Positions 1 through 6,231 of a stretch of DNA of 6,597 bases are shown one piece after another. The stretch is from Gemmatimonadota bacterium. GTDB taxonomy: Bacteria; Gemmatimonadota; Gemmatimonadetes; Longimicrobiales; RSA9. The stretch's first letter is position 1. Each line of letters starts with the position of its first letter. The DNA lies in assembly GCA_016207445.1 (NCBI GenBank), contig JACQPS010000154.1, positions 1-6,597 of the forward strand, given 5' to 3'. The notes beneath the pieces were generated by a model. That model made no database searches, was not told the origin of the DNA, and saw only the letters and a program-made list of their open reading frames with translations. The translations under genes and the position numbers were made by a program.

Positions 1-487
1 TCTCGGGCACCAGCCGCACCGTCTTCACGGTGATGCCTCGCTCGCGCGCGAGCGCGGTCCACGGCGCCACGTTGGCGTGGTGCTCGAGCTCGGTGGTGAC
101 GACCTCGTCGCCCGGGCCCCAGCGCCGGCCGAGCGCGCGCGAGACGTGGAACGCCAGCGTGGTCATGTTCGCGCCGAAGACGATCTCGGACGACGTCGCC
201 CCCAGAAACTGCGCGAGCACCTCCCGCGCGTGTGCGACCGCCGCATCCGTCTCCTCGCTCGTGGGATAGGCCCAGGCGGTGTTGGCGTTGTGGTGGTAGA
301 GGTAGTCGGCCATGGCATCGACGACCGCGCGCGGCACCTGCGTGCCGCCCGGGCCGTCGAAGTAGGCGACGGGGAAGCCGTTGTGGCGGCGGGTGAGCGC
401 GGGGAAGTGCGCGCGGATCGCGTCGGTGGACGTCACGCGTGGAGACGTGACCGCGCTCGGAACCGACGCGGAGACGCGCGGCGTCAT
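1..487 (-). CDS. Class V PLP aminotransferase, cysteine desulfurase-like (partial, N-terminal 162 residues)
   Basis: This is the N-terminal part of a PLP-dependent class V aminotransferase-fold enzyme; the window edge removes the rest. It reads MTPRVSASVPSAVTS and stays open to base 1. After about 20 low-complexity residues the fold begins at TDAIRAHFPAL. Residues 41-51 (AYFDGPGGTQV) and 65-75 (HHNANTAWAYP) match the start of cysteine desulfurase-like proteins. Residues 133-143 (ELEHHANVAPW) are the class V block whose histidine stacks on the PLP ring. The Schiff-base lysine and the catalytic cysteine loop, if present, lie outside the window, so sulfur transfer from cysteine is possible but unproven. 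Family knowledge points to the 'cysteine desulfurase-like' branch rather than housekeeping IscS or SufS. The ATG overlaps the anti-sigma stop as ATGA, with a weak GAAAG a few bases upstream, so translation is probably coupled. Kynureninase or another class V lyase is a less likely alternative. Confidence 0.9.
   Translation of the reverse strand, partial: MTPRVSASVPSAVTSPRVTSTDAIRAHFPALTRRHNGFPVAYFDGPGGTQVPRAVVDAMADYLYHHNANTAWAYPTSEETDAAVAHAREVLAQFLGATSSEIVFGANMTTLAFHVSRALGRRWGPGDEVVTTELEHHANVAPWTALARERGITVKTVRLVPE
433..478. repeat. Possible degenerate ACGCGGAG repeat pair in the aminotransferase 5' end
   Basis: On the plus strand TCACGCG-T-GGAGACG occurs at 433-447 and ACGCGGAGACGCG at 466-478. 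Both resemble the junction repeat with an inserted base or truncation. They fall in the codons for the low-complexity residues 1-20 of the aminotransferase, before the conserved fold. In DNA this GC-rich, chance matches are possible. Confidence 0.35.
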
Positions 488-1749
488 TGCGCCGCTTTCA
501 GCAGCGCGCGCAGCGAATCGAGCGGCAGCGGCGCCGTGGCCGTGATGAGCGAGCCGTCGCGGCGCAGGAGCAGCCGTGCGGTTCCGGTGGTGAAGCTCGC
601 ATCGAGCTCGCGGGCGCCCGCGGCCTCCGTGCGATGCGCCTCGACCGCGAGCCGCCGGGCGGCCGCACCCTCCGCCTGCTTCACGGCGGGCGTCTCGACC
701 ACCGCCGTCGGGGTCGGCGCGCGCTCCTGCACCAGCTCGAGCAGGCCGCCGGAGGCGAGGCGCTGTGTGACACGCGCGACCGGCTCCCGGCTGGCGGCCG
801 ACAGCTCGATCGAGAACACGGGCAGCCCTTCGACCGTCACGAGCGGAGCGCCGAGCCGGCGTTCCGCCTCCCTCCGCTCGACCGGCGCCCAGGCCGTCTT
901 CTCTGCCGGCTTCGCCAGGGCCACGGCTTCTTCCTCCGCGAGCTCGGCCTTGCGCTCGCCGGCGGCGACGAAGGCGGGCGCCGGCACCGCAGGCGGTTGT
1001 GCCGGCGCGGCCGCCGCGGGCGGCGGCGCCGCTTCCATGATCACGGCCGGAGCCGCCGCGACACGCGCTGCCTCTTCACGCGCGCGCACCTGCGCCCCCT
1101 CGGCGACCACATCCTCGCGCTGCGGCCCGGCGGCGCCGGCGCCCTTGGCAGCCGCCTCCTCCGAAAGCTCCGCCGCGATCTCCTGGCGGCGCGGCGCCGC
1201 CCCGGCGGTCGGCCGGGGCGGCGGCGACTGCCGGGCCGCCCGGTCCGCCGCTACGGTTCCCGTGCTCGCTGCACCCGCGTCTTCGGCGGGGGGCACGTGA
1301 ATGCCGGGTGGGATGGCCAGCCGCTCGGGCTGCTGCTCCTCCTGCTCCGCCCCGGTTCGCGGCACCGGCGCACCGCTTTCATCGATGAACGTCTCACGTT
1401 CCACCGACCGCAGCCACAGCTCGCGCGCCTGCCAGCCGACCGCGAGCGCGAGCACCACGCTGGCGGCCCAGGCCACGGTGCGCAGCCGCGTGTAATCCGA
1501 CCACCACGCGCGCTTGATCGACACGCCCGCCGCCACCTGCTCGAAGGGCGGCACGTCCACGTGCGCCGGCCCGGCGCCGGACAGGATGAAGCGGGCGCGG
1601 TCCCGGACGCGTGCGGCCGCGTCGAAGCGGGCGCGGCAGTCGTCGCATTCCGCGAGGTGCGCCTCGACGCGCGCGTGCTCGACGGCGTCGAGCGACCTCA
1701 GCTCGCCGTCGAGGTACGCGTGCAGGTTGCCATCAGCCACGTGCAGCAT
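484..1749 (-). CDS. Transmembrane zinc-finger (zf-HC2/ZAS) anti-sigma factor with long extracytoplasmic region
   Basis: Predicted single-pass membrane anti-sigma factor of 421 residues that would hold the sigma factor encoded just upstream. Residues 1-55 form a zinc-binding anti-sigma domain: LHAYLDGEL (9-17), then H31-x3-C35-x2-C38 in HLAECDDC, the ZAS signature. A single membrane segment lies at about 90-107 (RTVAWAASVVLALAVGW). Residues about 120-300 are a low-complexity Ala/Pro/Glu-rich stretch, likely a flexible tether outside the membrane. Residues about 301-421 look like a folded domain: VTVEGLPVFSIEL (304-316), an Arg/Gln-rich middle, and FTTGTARLLLRRDGSLI near the end. I do not recognise a named family for that domain; it may be the sensor. 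The ATG at 1749 has a GGAGG six bases upstream and lies inside the sigma gene, with a 17-nt overlap. The stop overlaps the next gene's start. The anti-sigma role is confident; the signal is unknown. Confidence 0.9.
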   Translation of the reverse strand: MLHVADGNLHAYLDGELRSLDAVEHARVEAHLAECDDCRARFDAAARVRDRARFILSGAGPAHVDVPPFEQVAAGVSIKRAWWSDYTRLRTVAWAASVVLALAVGWQARELWLRSVERETFIDESGAPVPRTGAEQEEQQPERLAIPPGIHVPPAEDAGAASTGTVAADRAARQSPPPRPTAGAAPRRQEIAAELSEEAAAKGAGAAGPQREDVVAEGAQVRAREEAARVAAAPAVIMEAAPPPAAAAPAQPPAVPAPAFVAAGERKAELAEEEAVALAKPAEKTAWAPVERREAERRLGAPLVTVEGLPVFSIELSAASREPVARVTQRLASGGLLELVQERAPTPTAVVETPAVKQAEGAAARRLAVEAHRTEAAGARELDASFTTGTARLLLRRDGSLITATAPLPLDSLRALLKAAQ

Positions 1750-2251
1750 GTTTCGCCTCCAGGGCGCTGTACGCCTCGACCAGGCGCGCTCTCGCCCGGG
1801 CCAATGTCGTGCCGATCGCGCCGAGCGCGAGGCCGGTGTGCTCGGCGATCTCCCGGTAGCTCAACCCGGCGTCCCACAGCAGCAGCGCCTCGCGGTCGCG
1901 CTCGCCGAGCTGCGCCAGCGCCTGCCGCACCGCTTCCTCGCGCGCCGCGCGCTCGTCGGTCTGCAACAGTTCGGGCTCCACCGCGGGCTCTGTCTCCGCT
2001 TCCACCTTGAGCAGCGCCAGGTGCTTCTTGCGACGGATCACGAGCCGCGCCTCGTCTTTCGCCAGGTTCGCGGCGACGCGGAACAGCCACGCGCGCGGGT
2101 TGTCCGGACGCCGTCCCGTCTGCGACAGCGCCCGGACGAACGCCTCTTGCGCGAGCTCCTGGGCCCGGTCCGCGTCCCACACCTTGCGGTGGAGGAAGCG
2201 GACCAGGTCCAGGAACGTCGAGCGGTACACTTCCGCCCAGTCCAGACTCAC
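1733..2251 (-). CDS. ECF-type RNA polymerase sigma factor (sigma-70 family)
   Basis: A 172-residue extracytoplasmic-function sigma factor, the normal size for a protein with only regions 2 and 4. Region 2 spans about 7-75: DADRAQELAQEAFVRAL (26-42) is region 2.2, which binds the beta' coiled coil, and NPRAWLFRVAANLAKDEAR (51-69) covers regions 2.3-2.4, which melt and read the -10 element. A linker (76-105) carries Glu and Pro. Region 4 spans about 106-160, with the helix-turn-helix SYREIAEHTGLALGAIGTTL at 131-150 for -35 recognition. The start is GTG at 2251; GAGAG sits only three bases before it, so the ribosome site is poor, but the protein begins where ECF factors normally do. The gene follows the VIT/VWA gene by 38 nt and overlaps the anti-sigma gene by 17 nt, which supports co-transcription and balanced expression with its partner. 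Its ECF subgroup and target promoters cannot be told from this window. Confidence 0.95.
   Translation of the reverse strand: MSLDWAEVYRSTFLDLVRFLHRKVWDADRAQELAQEAFVRALSQTGRRPDNPRAWLFRVAANLAKDEARLVIRRKKHLALLKVEAETEPAVEPELLQTDERAAREEAVRQALAQLGERDREALLLWDAGLSYREIAEHTGLALGAIGTTLARARARLVEAYSALEAKHAARG
1756..1760 (-). promoter_or_regulatory. Ribosome binding site of the anti-sigma gene
   Basis: GGAGG on the minus strand, six bases before the ATG at 1749. It lies inside the last codons of the sigma gene, so the anti-sigma factor has its own strong initiation site despite the overlap. By comparison the sigma gene has a GTG start with a poorly spaced GAGAG, which may favour anti-sigma excess. Confidence 0.8.
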
Positions 2252-2263
2252 AGTCTCTCAGTA

Positions 2264-2289
2264 CTCTGCGGCTCTGTGTCTCCGCGTGA
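2264..2289 (-). repeat. Junction repeat copy A (ACGCGGAG family)
   Basis: On the minus strand it reads TC then the 8-nt units ACGCGGAG, ACACAGAG and CCGCAGAG. It begins immediately after the TGA of the VIT/VWA gene and fills most of the 38-nt gap to the sigma gene. The degenerate continuation just past it (2263-2252) supplies the GAGAG before the sigma GTG. Confidence 0.75.
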
Positions 2290-4536
2290 TCAACTCGCGC
2301 GGTAATCCCGAACGAGGTTGCTCAACGCGGCATCGGGCATCTGCTTCACGCCGCCGGGCGCCACCTTGATGCTCACCTTGCCGCCGGCGATCAGCACCTG
2401 GTCGAAGCTCGACAGGTACGGCTTCAGCTCCGGCGCCAGGCGCAGCAGCTTGAAGTAGGCGTCGCTGAACGGCTCTATGGATACCACCTTCGCTGTACTC
2501 TTGTGCCCCGCGTCCGTCCAGACGCCGTCCCGCCGCAGGAACTGCCGGCCGGCGACCACGCGCAGGTCCGTCCGCGCCCCGGGTGCCGCGCCCATCGCGG
2601 CCTCGGCCATTTCGGCTTCCGCGGCCTTGAGATCCGCCGCGGACTTCGCCTCGCGCCGCATGCGCGCGCGCTCGGAGGCCATGACGGACGCTTGGCCCTG
2701 CGTCGCCCTCGTCGCGGCGCCCGCGCCGTTCATGAACGCCACCGGCGCCTGCGCCGGTGCCGGCCGGCCCGGCAGCGCGACCGCCTCCGGCTCCTGCACC
2801 AGGTACGCCGTGTACTCGCTGAGCAAGCCATACCGCAGCGCGGTCTCGCGGATCTCGCGCACCAGCTCCGGGTTCTCGCCGTTCAGCCGGATGGAGCGCA
2901 TGAGGAAGCCGATCTTGCGCGAGGCCCAGAGGCGAGGAATGAAGTCGTTGGTGTTCTCGTGCTCGGGGAAGGTCACGCGCGTGGCGAAGCGCTCGCCCCG
3001 GCCCGCGCGCCGGCCGGCGATCACGACCGCGCCCTCCTGGGCGTCGCTCGCGAGCTCGTAGCGGCCGAAGATCACGAGCTCCTCGCCCGAGAACAGGTCC
3101 GGCAGCGGGCTGGGATAGACTTCCACCAGCCGCACGGGCGCGTGCTCGATCTGCAGATCCGTGAGCACCGGCAGCCGGATCTTGGCCGCCAGCACGCCCA
3201 GCGCCTGCTCGACGTTCTGATCGGGCTGCACGTACTGCGTGCTGCCGCGGCCGGCCGCGGTGAGGCGGTCGAGCAGGTAGGTGTTCACGTCATAGCCCAC
3301 GCCGAACGCGAACACGCGCGCTGCGCCGCGTGTGTCCTCCACCTGCTGCGCGATGCGCTCCGGGTTCTCCTCGCCGACCGAGGGCAAACCATCGGTCAGG
3401 AAGACGACGATGGCCAGGCGACCCTCCGGGCTGCGCACGCGGAACGCCTCCTGAAGCGCGCCGGCGATGTTGGTGCCGCCCTCGGCGCTCAGAGCATCGA
3501 CCCAGCCGCGCGCGCGCTGGAGCGCATCGGCGGTGGCCTGGGTCCAGTCGGTCGCAAACGCGCGCACGCCGCTGCTGAACGCGATCAACCGGAAGCGGTC
3601 CTCGCGGCTCAGTGTGCCCAGGAGCTGGCGCAGCGCCTGCCGCGCCTGCTCGATCTTGCTGCCGCTCATGGAGCCAGAGACGTCGACGACGGCGGTGACG
3701 TCGCGCGGCTGCGCGGCCGCCGTCGCTTCCCCCGGCGACAGCGTGAGCATGAAGTAGCCGGGCTCGCCCGACGGCCGGTGCGCGGCCAGCGCGATGCCGA
3801 CCAGGTTCTCGGCCAGCGGCAGGAAGAGGTTGAAGTCGCCGGCGATCTCGTCCTGGGGCCGCACCGTGAGCCGCCCGCCCTCGCGCGCGACCCGTACCTC
3901 GTGCGTGGGCGAGAACGGATCGCGGAACATCGCACCCTGCTCGACGATGAGCGTGAACGACACAGGCGCGCGTTCCTGCACGCGCTGCGGAATCGTGGGA
4001 CCCTCGCCGCCCGGCGAGAACATGCCGCCGTGCCGGCCGCCCGCCGCGTAGCGGAACTGCAGCGCGTCGCCCGCACGAGCCAGCACCTGGTTGTAGCGCA
4101 GCGTGATCTTGCGCGTCTCGCCCGGGTTGATCGGGAAGACGCGCGCGCGGATCAGGCCGTGCCCCGCGAGCTCGATGAGCGCCGGGTCCTTCTTGCGGCG
4201 CACGATCTCCTCGTAGATGGCGCGCGCGCGCTCGGCGTCCATCGTCTCGCCGCGCAGCTCCTGGTCGCCCTGGAAGAGCGAGTAGTTGCTGAAGACGGCC
4301 TCGCCGGGCAGCGGGTACAGGTAATCCCCCTCCGCCAGGCCGCCGCCGCGGTTCTGGAACCACTCCTCCACTTCGACGTGGGCCACGCGGCCCACCACGC
4401 GCACCGTCACATCCGTGCGCGTCTTCACCACCCCGAACTCCCCCGGAAAGCGCAGGGGCGGCTCGATCCAGCCCTGGGCGGATAGAGCCGAGGGGACGAG
4501 CAGCAGGGCCGTGACTGCCAACAGCAGCGTTCTCAT
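2290..4536 (-). CDS. Secreted VIT and von Willebrand factor A domain protein
   Basis: A 748-residue exported protein resembling inter-alpha-trypsin inhibitor heavy chains. The signal peptide MRTLLLAVTALLLVPSALSA is probably cut before Q21; there is no lipobox cysteine. The VIT domain spans about 30-160 and includes EVEEWFQNR, YPLPGEAVFSNY and ARVFPINPGETRKITLRY. The VWA domain spans about 278-450 with a complete MIDAS: D285-V-S287-G-S289, T355 in EGGTNIAGA, and D382 in FLTDG, so it should bind a divalent metal and a protein ligand. Next comes the conserved region with DFIPRLWASRKIG and RYGLLSEYTAYLVQE (to about 583). An Ala/Pro/Glu-rich linker follows (about 585-655), then a C-terminal module with FLRRDGVWTDAG and SDAYFKLLRLAPELKPYL. 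There is no C-terminal membrane segment and no LPXTG signal. The start at 4536 was chosen for GGAGG seven bases upstream and the signal peptide; an in-frame ATG at 4647 lacks both. The ligand is unknown. The gene lies 38 nt before the sigma gene, which hints at a signalling or envelope role. Confidence 0.93.
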   Translation of the reverse strand: MRTLLLAVTALLLVPSALSAQGWIEPPLRFPGEFGVVKTRTDVTVRVVGRVAHVEVEEWFQNRGGGLAEGDYLYPLPGEAVFSNYSLFQGDQELRGETMDAERARAIYEEIVRRKKDPALIELAGHGLIRARVFPINPGETRKITLRYNQVLARAGDALQFRYAAGGRHGGMFSPGGEGPTIPQRVQERAPVSFTLIVEQGAMFRDPFSPTHEVRVAREGGRLTVRPQDEIAGDFNLFLPLAENLVGIALAAHRPSGEPGYFMLTLSPGEATAAAQPRDVTAVVDVSGSMSGSKIEQARQALRQLLGTLSREDRFRLIAFSSGVRAFATDWTQATADALQRARGWVDALSAEGGTNIAGALQEAFRVRSPEGRLAIVVFLTDGLPSVGEENPERIAQQVEDTRGAARVFAFGVGYDVNTYLLDRLTAAGRGSTQYVQPDQNVEQALGVLAAKIRLPVLTDLQIEHAPVRLVEVYPSPLPDLFSGEELVIFGRYELASDAQEGAVVIAGRRAGRGERFATRVTFPEHENTNDFIPRLWASRKIGFLMRSIRLNGENPELVREIRETALRYGLLSEYTAYLVQEPEAVALPGRPAPAQAPVAFMNGAGAATRATQGQASVMASERARMRREAKSAADLKAAEAEMAEAAMGAAPGARTDLRVVAGRQFLRRDGVWTDAGHKSTAKVVSIEPFSDAYFKLLRLAPELKPYLSSFDQVLIAGGKVSIKVAPGGVKQMPDAALSNLVRDYRAS

Positions 4537-4543
4537 GGGAATG

Positions 4544-4548
4544 CCTCC
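4544..4548 (-). promoter_or_regulatory. Ribosome binding site of the VIT/VWA gene
   Basis: GGAGG on the minus strand, seven bases before the ATG at 4536. It decides the start of this gene in favour of the signal-peptide methionine over the in-frame ATG at 4647. Confidence 0.85.
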
Positions 4549-4559
4549 GTGTGGTTGCG

Positions 4560-4597
4560 GGCCCGGGCGAGCGGCGAGCGCCCGCCCGAGCCGGGCC
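4560..4597 (-). other. GC-rich inverted repeat in the leader of the VIT/VWA gene
   Basis: GGCCCGG at 4560-4566 is the perfect reverse complement of CCGGGCC at 4591-4597, enclosing 24 GC-rich bases (gcgagcg-type) that could pair further. It lies about 25-60 bases upstream of the start codon. If the transcript begins upstream it would form a stable leader hairpin. It could affect translation or be a by-product of high GC. No T-rich tract follows, so it is not an obvious terminator. Confidence 0.4.
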
Positions 4598-4674
4598 GAA
4601 CAGGTGCTTCGGTTCCCATGACGAACGAGGGGGAGGATCTTGCACATGCCCGCCGGCGGTGAAGGGAAATCAGC

Positions 4675-4698
4675 TCACGCGGAGACGCGGAGACGCGG
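4675..4698 (+). repeat. Junction repeat copy B (ACGCGGAG family)
   Basis: On the plus strand it reads TC then ACGCGGAG, ACGCGGAG and ACGCGG, the most regular copy. It lies between the YfcC-like carrier and VIT/VWA genes. It shares the 14-mer CAGCTCACGCGGAG (4671-4684) with copy C (6187-6200), so similarity extends four bases beyond the units. Confidence 0.8.
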
Positions 4699-4713
4699 TG
4701 TTCGAGGCGCGCA

Positions 4714-4735
4714 GCCTGACCGAAGCCGCTCAGGC
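4714..4735 (-). terminator. Weak hairpin after the YfcC-like carrier gene
   Basis: GCCTGA (4714-4719) pairs with TCAGGC (4730-4735) around a 10-base loop, 10 bases past the TAA of the carrier gene. It sits where a terminator would be, but the stem is only 6 bp and no T-run follows. It is at best a weak or Rho-assisted stop. Confidence 0.25.
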
Positions 4736-4745
4736 AGCCACCGCG

Positions 4746-6149
4746 TTAGCTCACCCCCACCGCGATCCCGATCAGGATCGCCACGATCCCGAGCCCCGCC
4801 AGCGCCGCATACAGCGGCAGCACGAAGCGGAGCCACTGCTCGAAGCGCACGCCGGCGGCGGCGATGACGGCCATGAGCGCGCCGTTGGTGGGCGTGAGCA
4901 GCTCGCACAGCCCGGCGCCGTACTGGTAGGCCAGCACCGTCACCTGACGGGCCAACCCCAGCAGATCCGAGAGCGGCACCAGGATCGGCAGCGTAAGCAC
5001 CGCCTGGCCGCTCACGCTCGGGACCGGGACATGGATGATGGTCTGCACGGCCATCATGCCGACCGCGGAAACCGCGACCGGCAGCTCACCGAGCGGGGCG
5101 AAGAGGCCGTTCACGATGGTGTCGACGATGCGGCCGTCGTTCAGCACCACGTAGATCGCGCGCGCGAAGCCGATGAGCAGCCCGGCGAAGGCCATGTCGC
5201 GGAAGCCGTCCACGAACGCGCGCGCCGTGCCCTCGACGCGGAGGCCCGCGACGAGCCCCGCCAGCACGCCCATCAAGAAGAAGACGGCGGCCATCTCCTC
5301 GAAGCCCCAGCCGAAGCGCAGCAGCCCGAAGATGAAGCCGGCGAACGCGGCGACGACCAGCAGGAGCACGATCCAGTCGCTGGTCCGCAGCCGCGCGCCC
5401 TCGCCCAGCTCAAGCGCGTCGGGCGCGCGCCCGTCGGTCATGAAGGGCCCGCCACCTGGCGCCGGGCGCGCAGTGAAGGATGGCGCGACCCGGTTCCGCA
5501 GCGCGTGGCGCATGGTCCCGGCGATCCACACGGCCAGCGCCAGGGCGAGGAACGCCATCCGGTAGACGCCGCCGGAGAGGAGCGGCAACTCGGCCAGCTT
5601 CTGCGCGATGCCGACCTGGAATGGGTTCACCGGGCTGAATGCCGCGCCCACCATAGCGGCGCCCAGGCTCATGGCCACCGCCGTCAGGGCATCGAAGCCC
5701 ATCCGGCGCGAGAGCAGGAGCAGCAGCGGCACGAGCGCGATGATCTCCTCGAGGAAGTTCTCGAGCGCGCCGGCTGCCGCGAACGCGAGCGCGGTGATCG
5801 GAATGACCAGCGCCTCGCGCCGCCCGACCGCGCGCACCAGCCGGTCGAGCGCGAGCCGCAGCGCACCGGTGCGGTCCACGACCACGAACGCGCCGCCCAC
5901 CAGGAAGACGAAGAAGATCACCGCGCCCGCATCCACCATTCCGCGCGGTAGGGCGACCAGCGCCTCGAACGGGCCCACAGGGTCCGGAGACACCCGGTGA
6001 TACGTGCCCGGCACTACGACGGTCCGCCCCGTGAGCGGGTCCTCGCGGCGGTCGAACTCGCCGGCGGGGAGCACGTACGTCAGCGCCGCGGCGAGGATGA
6101 TGCCGTAGGTCAGCAGCGCGAGCGGGTGCGGGAAGTGGAGTTTTGGCAT
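4746..6149 (-). CDS. YfcC family (DcuC/ArcD-like) integral membrane carrier
   Basis: A 467-residue inner-membrane transporter with roughly 11-13 hydrophobic segments, of the C4-dicarboxylate carrier DcuC / YfcC family in the ion transporter superfamily. It starts MPKLHFPHPLALLTYGIILA and has YVLPAGEFDRR (25-35), typical of YfcC proteins. Further family blocks are GALENFLEEIIALVPL (127-142), AFSPVNPFQVGIAQ (169-182), HVPVPSVSGQAVLTLPILVP (373-392) and AYQYGAGLCELLTPTNGALM (407-426). The paired SP.NP and P(S/T).G hairpins are where related carriers bind substrate. Residues about 218-256 form a polar loop between the two halves. Members are annotated as C4-dicarboxylate, basic amino acid or peptide-related carriers, so the substrate is undetermined. 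The ATG at 6149 agrees with the family N-terminus but no Shine-Dalgarno sequence precedes it. The gene follows an amino acid permease by 82 nt, which suggests a shared transport theme. Confidence 0.92.
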   Translation of the reverse strand: MPKLHFPHPLALLTYGIILAAALTYVLPAGEFDRREDPLTGRTVVVPGTYHRVSPDPVGPFEALVALPRGMVDAGAVIFFVFLVGGAFVVVDRTGALRLALDRLVRAVGRREALVIPITALAFAAAGALENFLEEIIALVPLLLLLSRRMGFDALTAVAMSLGAAMVGAAFSPVNPFQVGIAQKLAELPLLSGGVYRMAFLALALAVWIAGTMRHALRNRVAPSFTARPAPGGGPFMTDGRAPDALELGEGARLRTSDWIVLLLVVAAFAGFIFGLLRFGWGFEEMAAVFFLMGVLAGLVAGLRVEGTARAFVDGFRDMAFAGLLIGFARAIYVVLNDGRIVDTIVNGLFAPLGELPVAVSAVGMMAVQTIIHVPVPSVSGQAVLTLPILVPLSDLLGLARQVTVLAYQYGAGLCELLTPTNGALMAVIAAAGVRFEQWLRFVLPLYAALAGLGIVAILIGIAVGVS

Positions 6150-6190
6150 CGGTCGATGGAGGCTGAGTGGCAGTGAAAGAAAACTTCAGC

Positions 6191-6217
6191 TCACGCGGAG
6201 TCGCGGAGTCGCGGAGA
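6191..6217 (+). repeat. Junction repeat copy C (ACGCGGAG family)
   Basis: On the plus strand it reads TC then ACGCGGAG, TCGCGGAG and TCGCGGAG, followed by A. It lies in the 82-nt gap between the permease stop and the YfcC-like carrier start, in opposite orientation to copy D. Confidence 0.8.
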
Positions 6218-6231
6218 GCGAAAGTAGAAGG

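Larger units (their letters stand above)
4537..4745 (-). other. 209-bp intergenic region between the YfcC carrier and VIT/VWA genes; likely promoter region
   Basis: This is the longest gene-free stretch in the window and the most likely site of the promoter for the VIT/VWA-sigma-anti-sigma unit. It holds, in transcription order, a 6-bp hairpin at 4735-4714, repeat copy B, a GC-rich inverted repeat at 4597-4560, and the ribosome site. I could not identify convincing -35 and -10 elements. A GGAACC resembling an ECF -35 lies at 4616-4611, but no CGTC-like -10 is found 16-17 bases further on. Confidence 0.45.

Noticed and set aside
77..1300. Long plus-strand open frame of 407 codons (and the overlapping 487-2010 frame)
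   Set aside because: Antisense to the anti-sigma and aminotransferase genes; the translation is Arg/Ala/Ser-rich with no recognisable domain, as expected opposite GC-rich genes.
2503..4485. 660-codon plus-strand open frame
   Set aside because: Exactly antisense to the VIT/VWA gene, which has a full domain set; the translation is Arg/His/Ala/Glu-rich without domains.
2290..4536. Sortase-anchored version of the VIT/VWA protein
   Set aside because: There is no LPXTG-like motif or C-terminal membrane segment, and no sortase gene in the window.
4589..4616. GGAACC as an ECF-type autoregulated promoter
   Set aside because: The -35-like hexamer is present but the sequence 16-17 bases downstream is CCGGCT-like, not a CGTC-type -10.
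4537..4647. Upstream ATG at 4647 as the start of the VIT/VWA gene
   Set aside because: It would bury the signal peptide behind 37 unrelated residues and has a less convincing ribosome context than the ATG at 4536 with GGAGG.
2264..4698. Insertion sequence or transposon remnants around the repeats
   Set aside because: No transposase-like coding sequence and no target-site duplications seen; the copies are too short and variable to call a mobile element.
4551..5951. 466-codon plus-strand open frame
   Set aside because: Antisense to the YfcC-like carrier; extremely Gln/His/Arg/Glu-rich, a typical shadow of hydrophobic membrane-protein codons.
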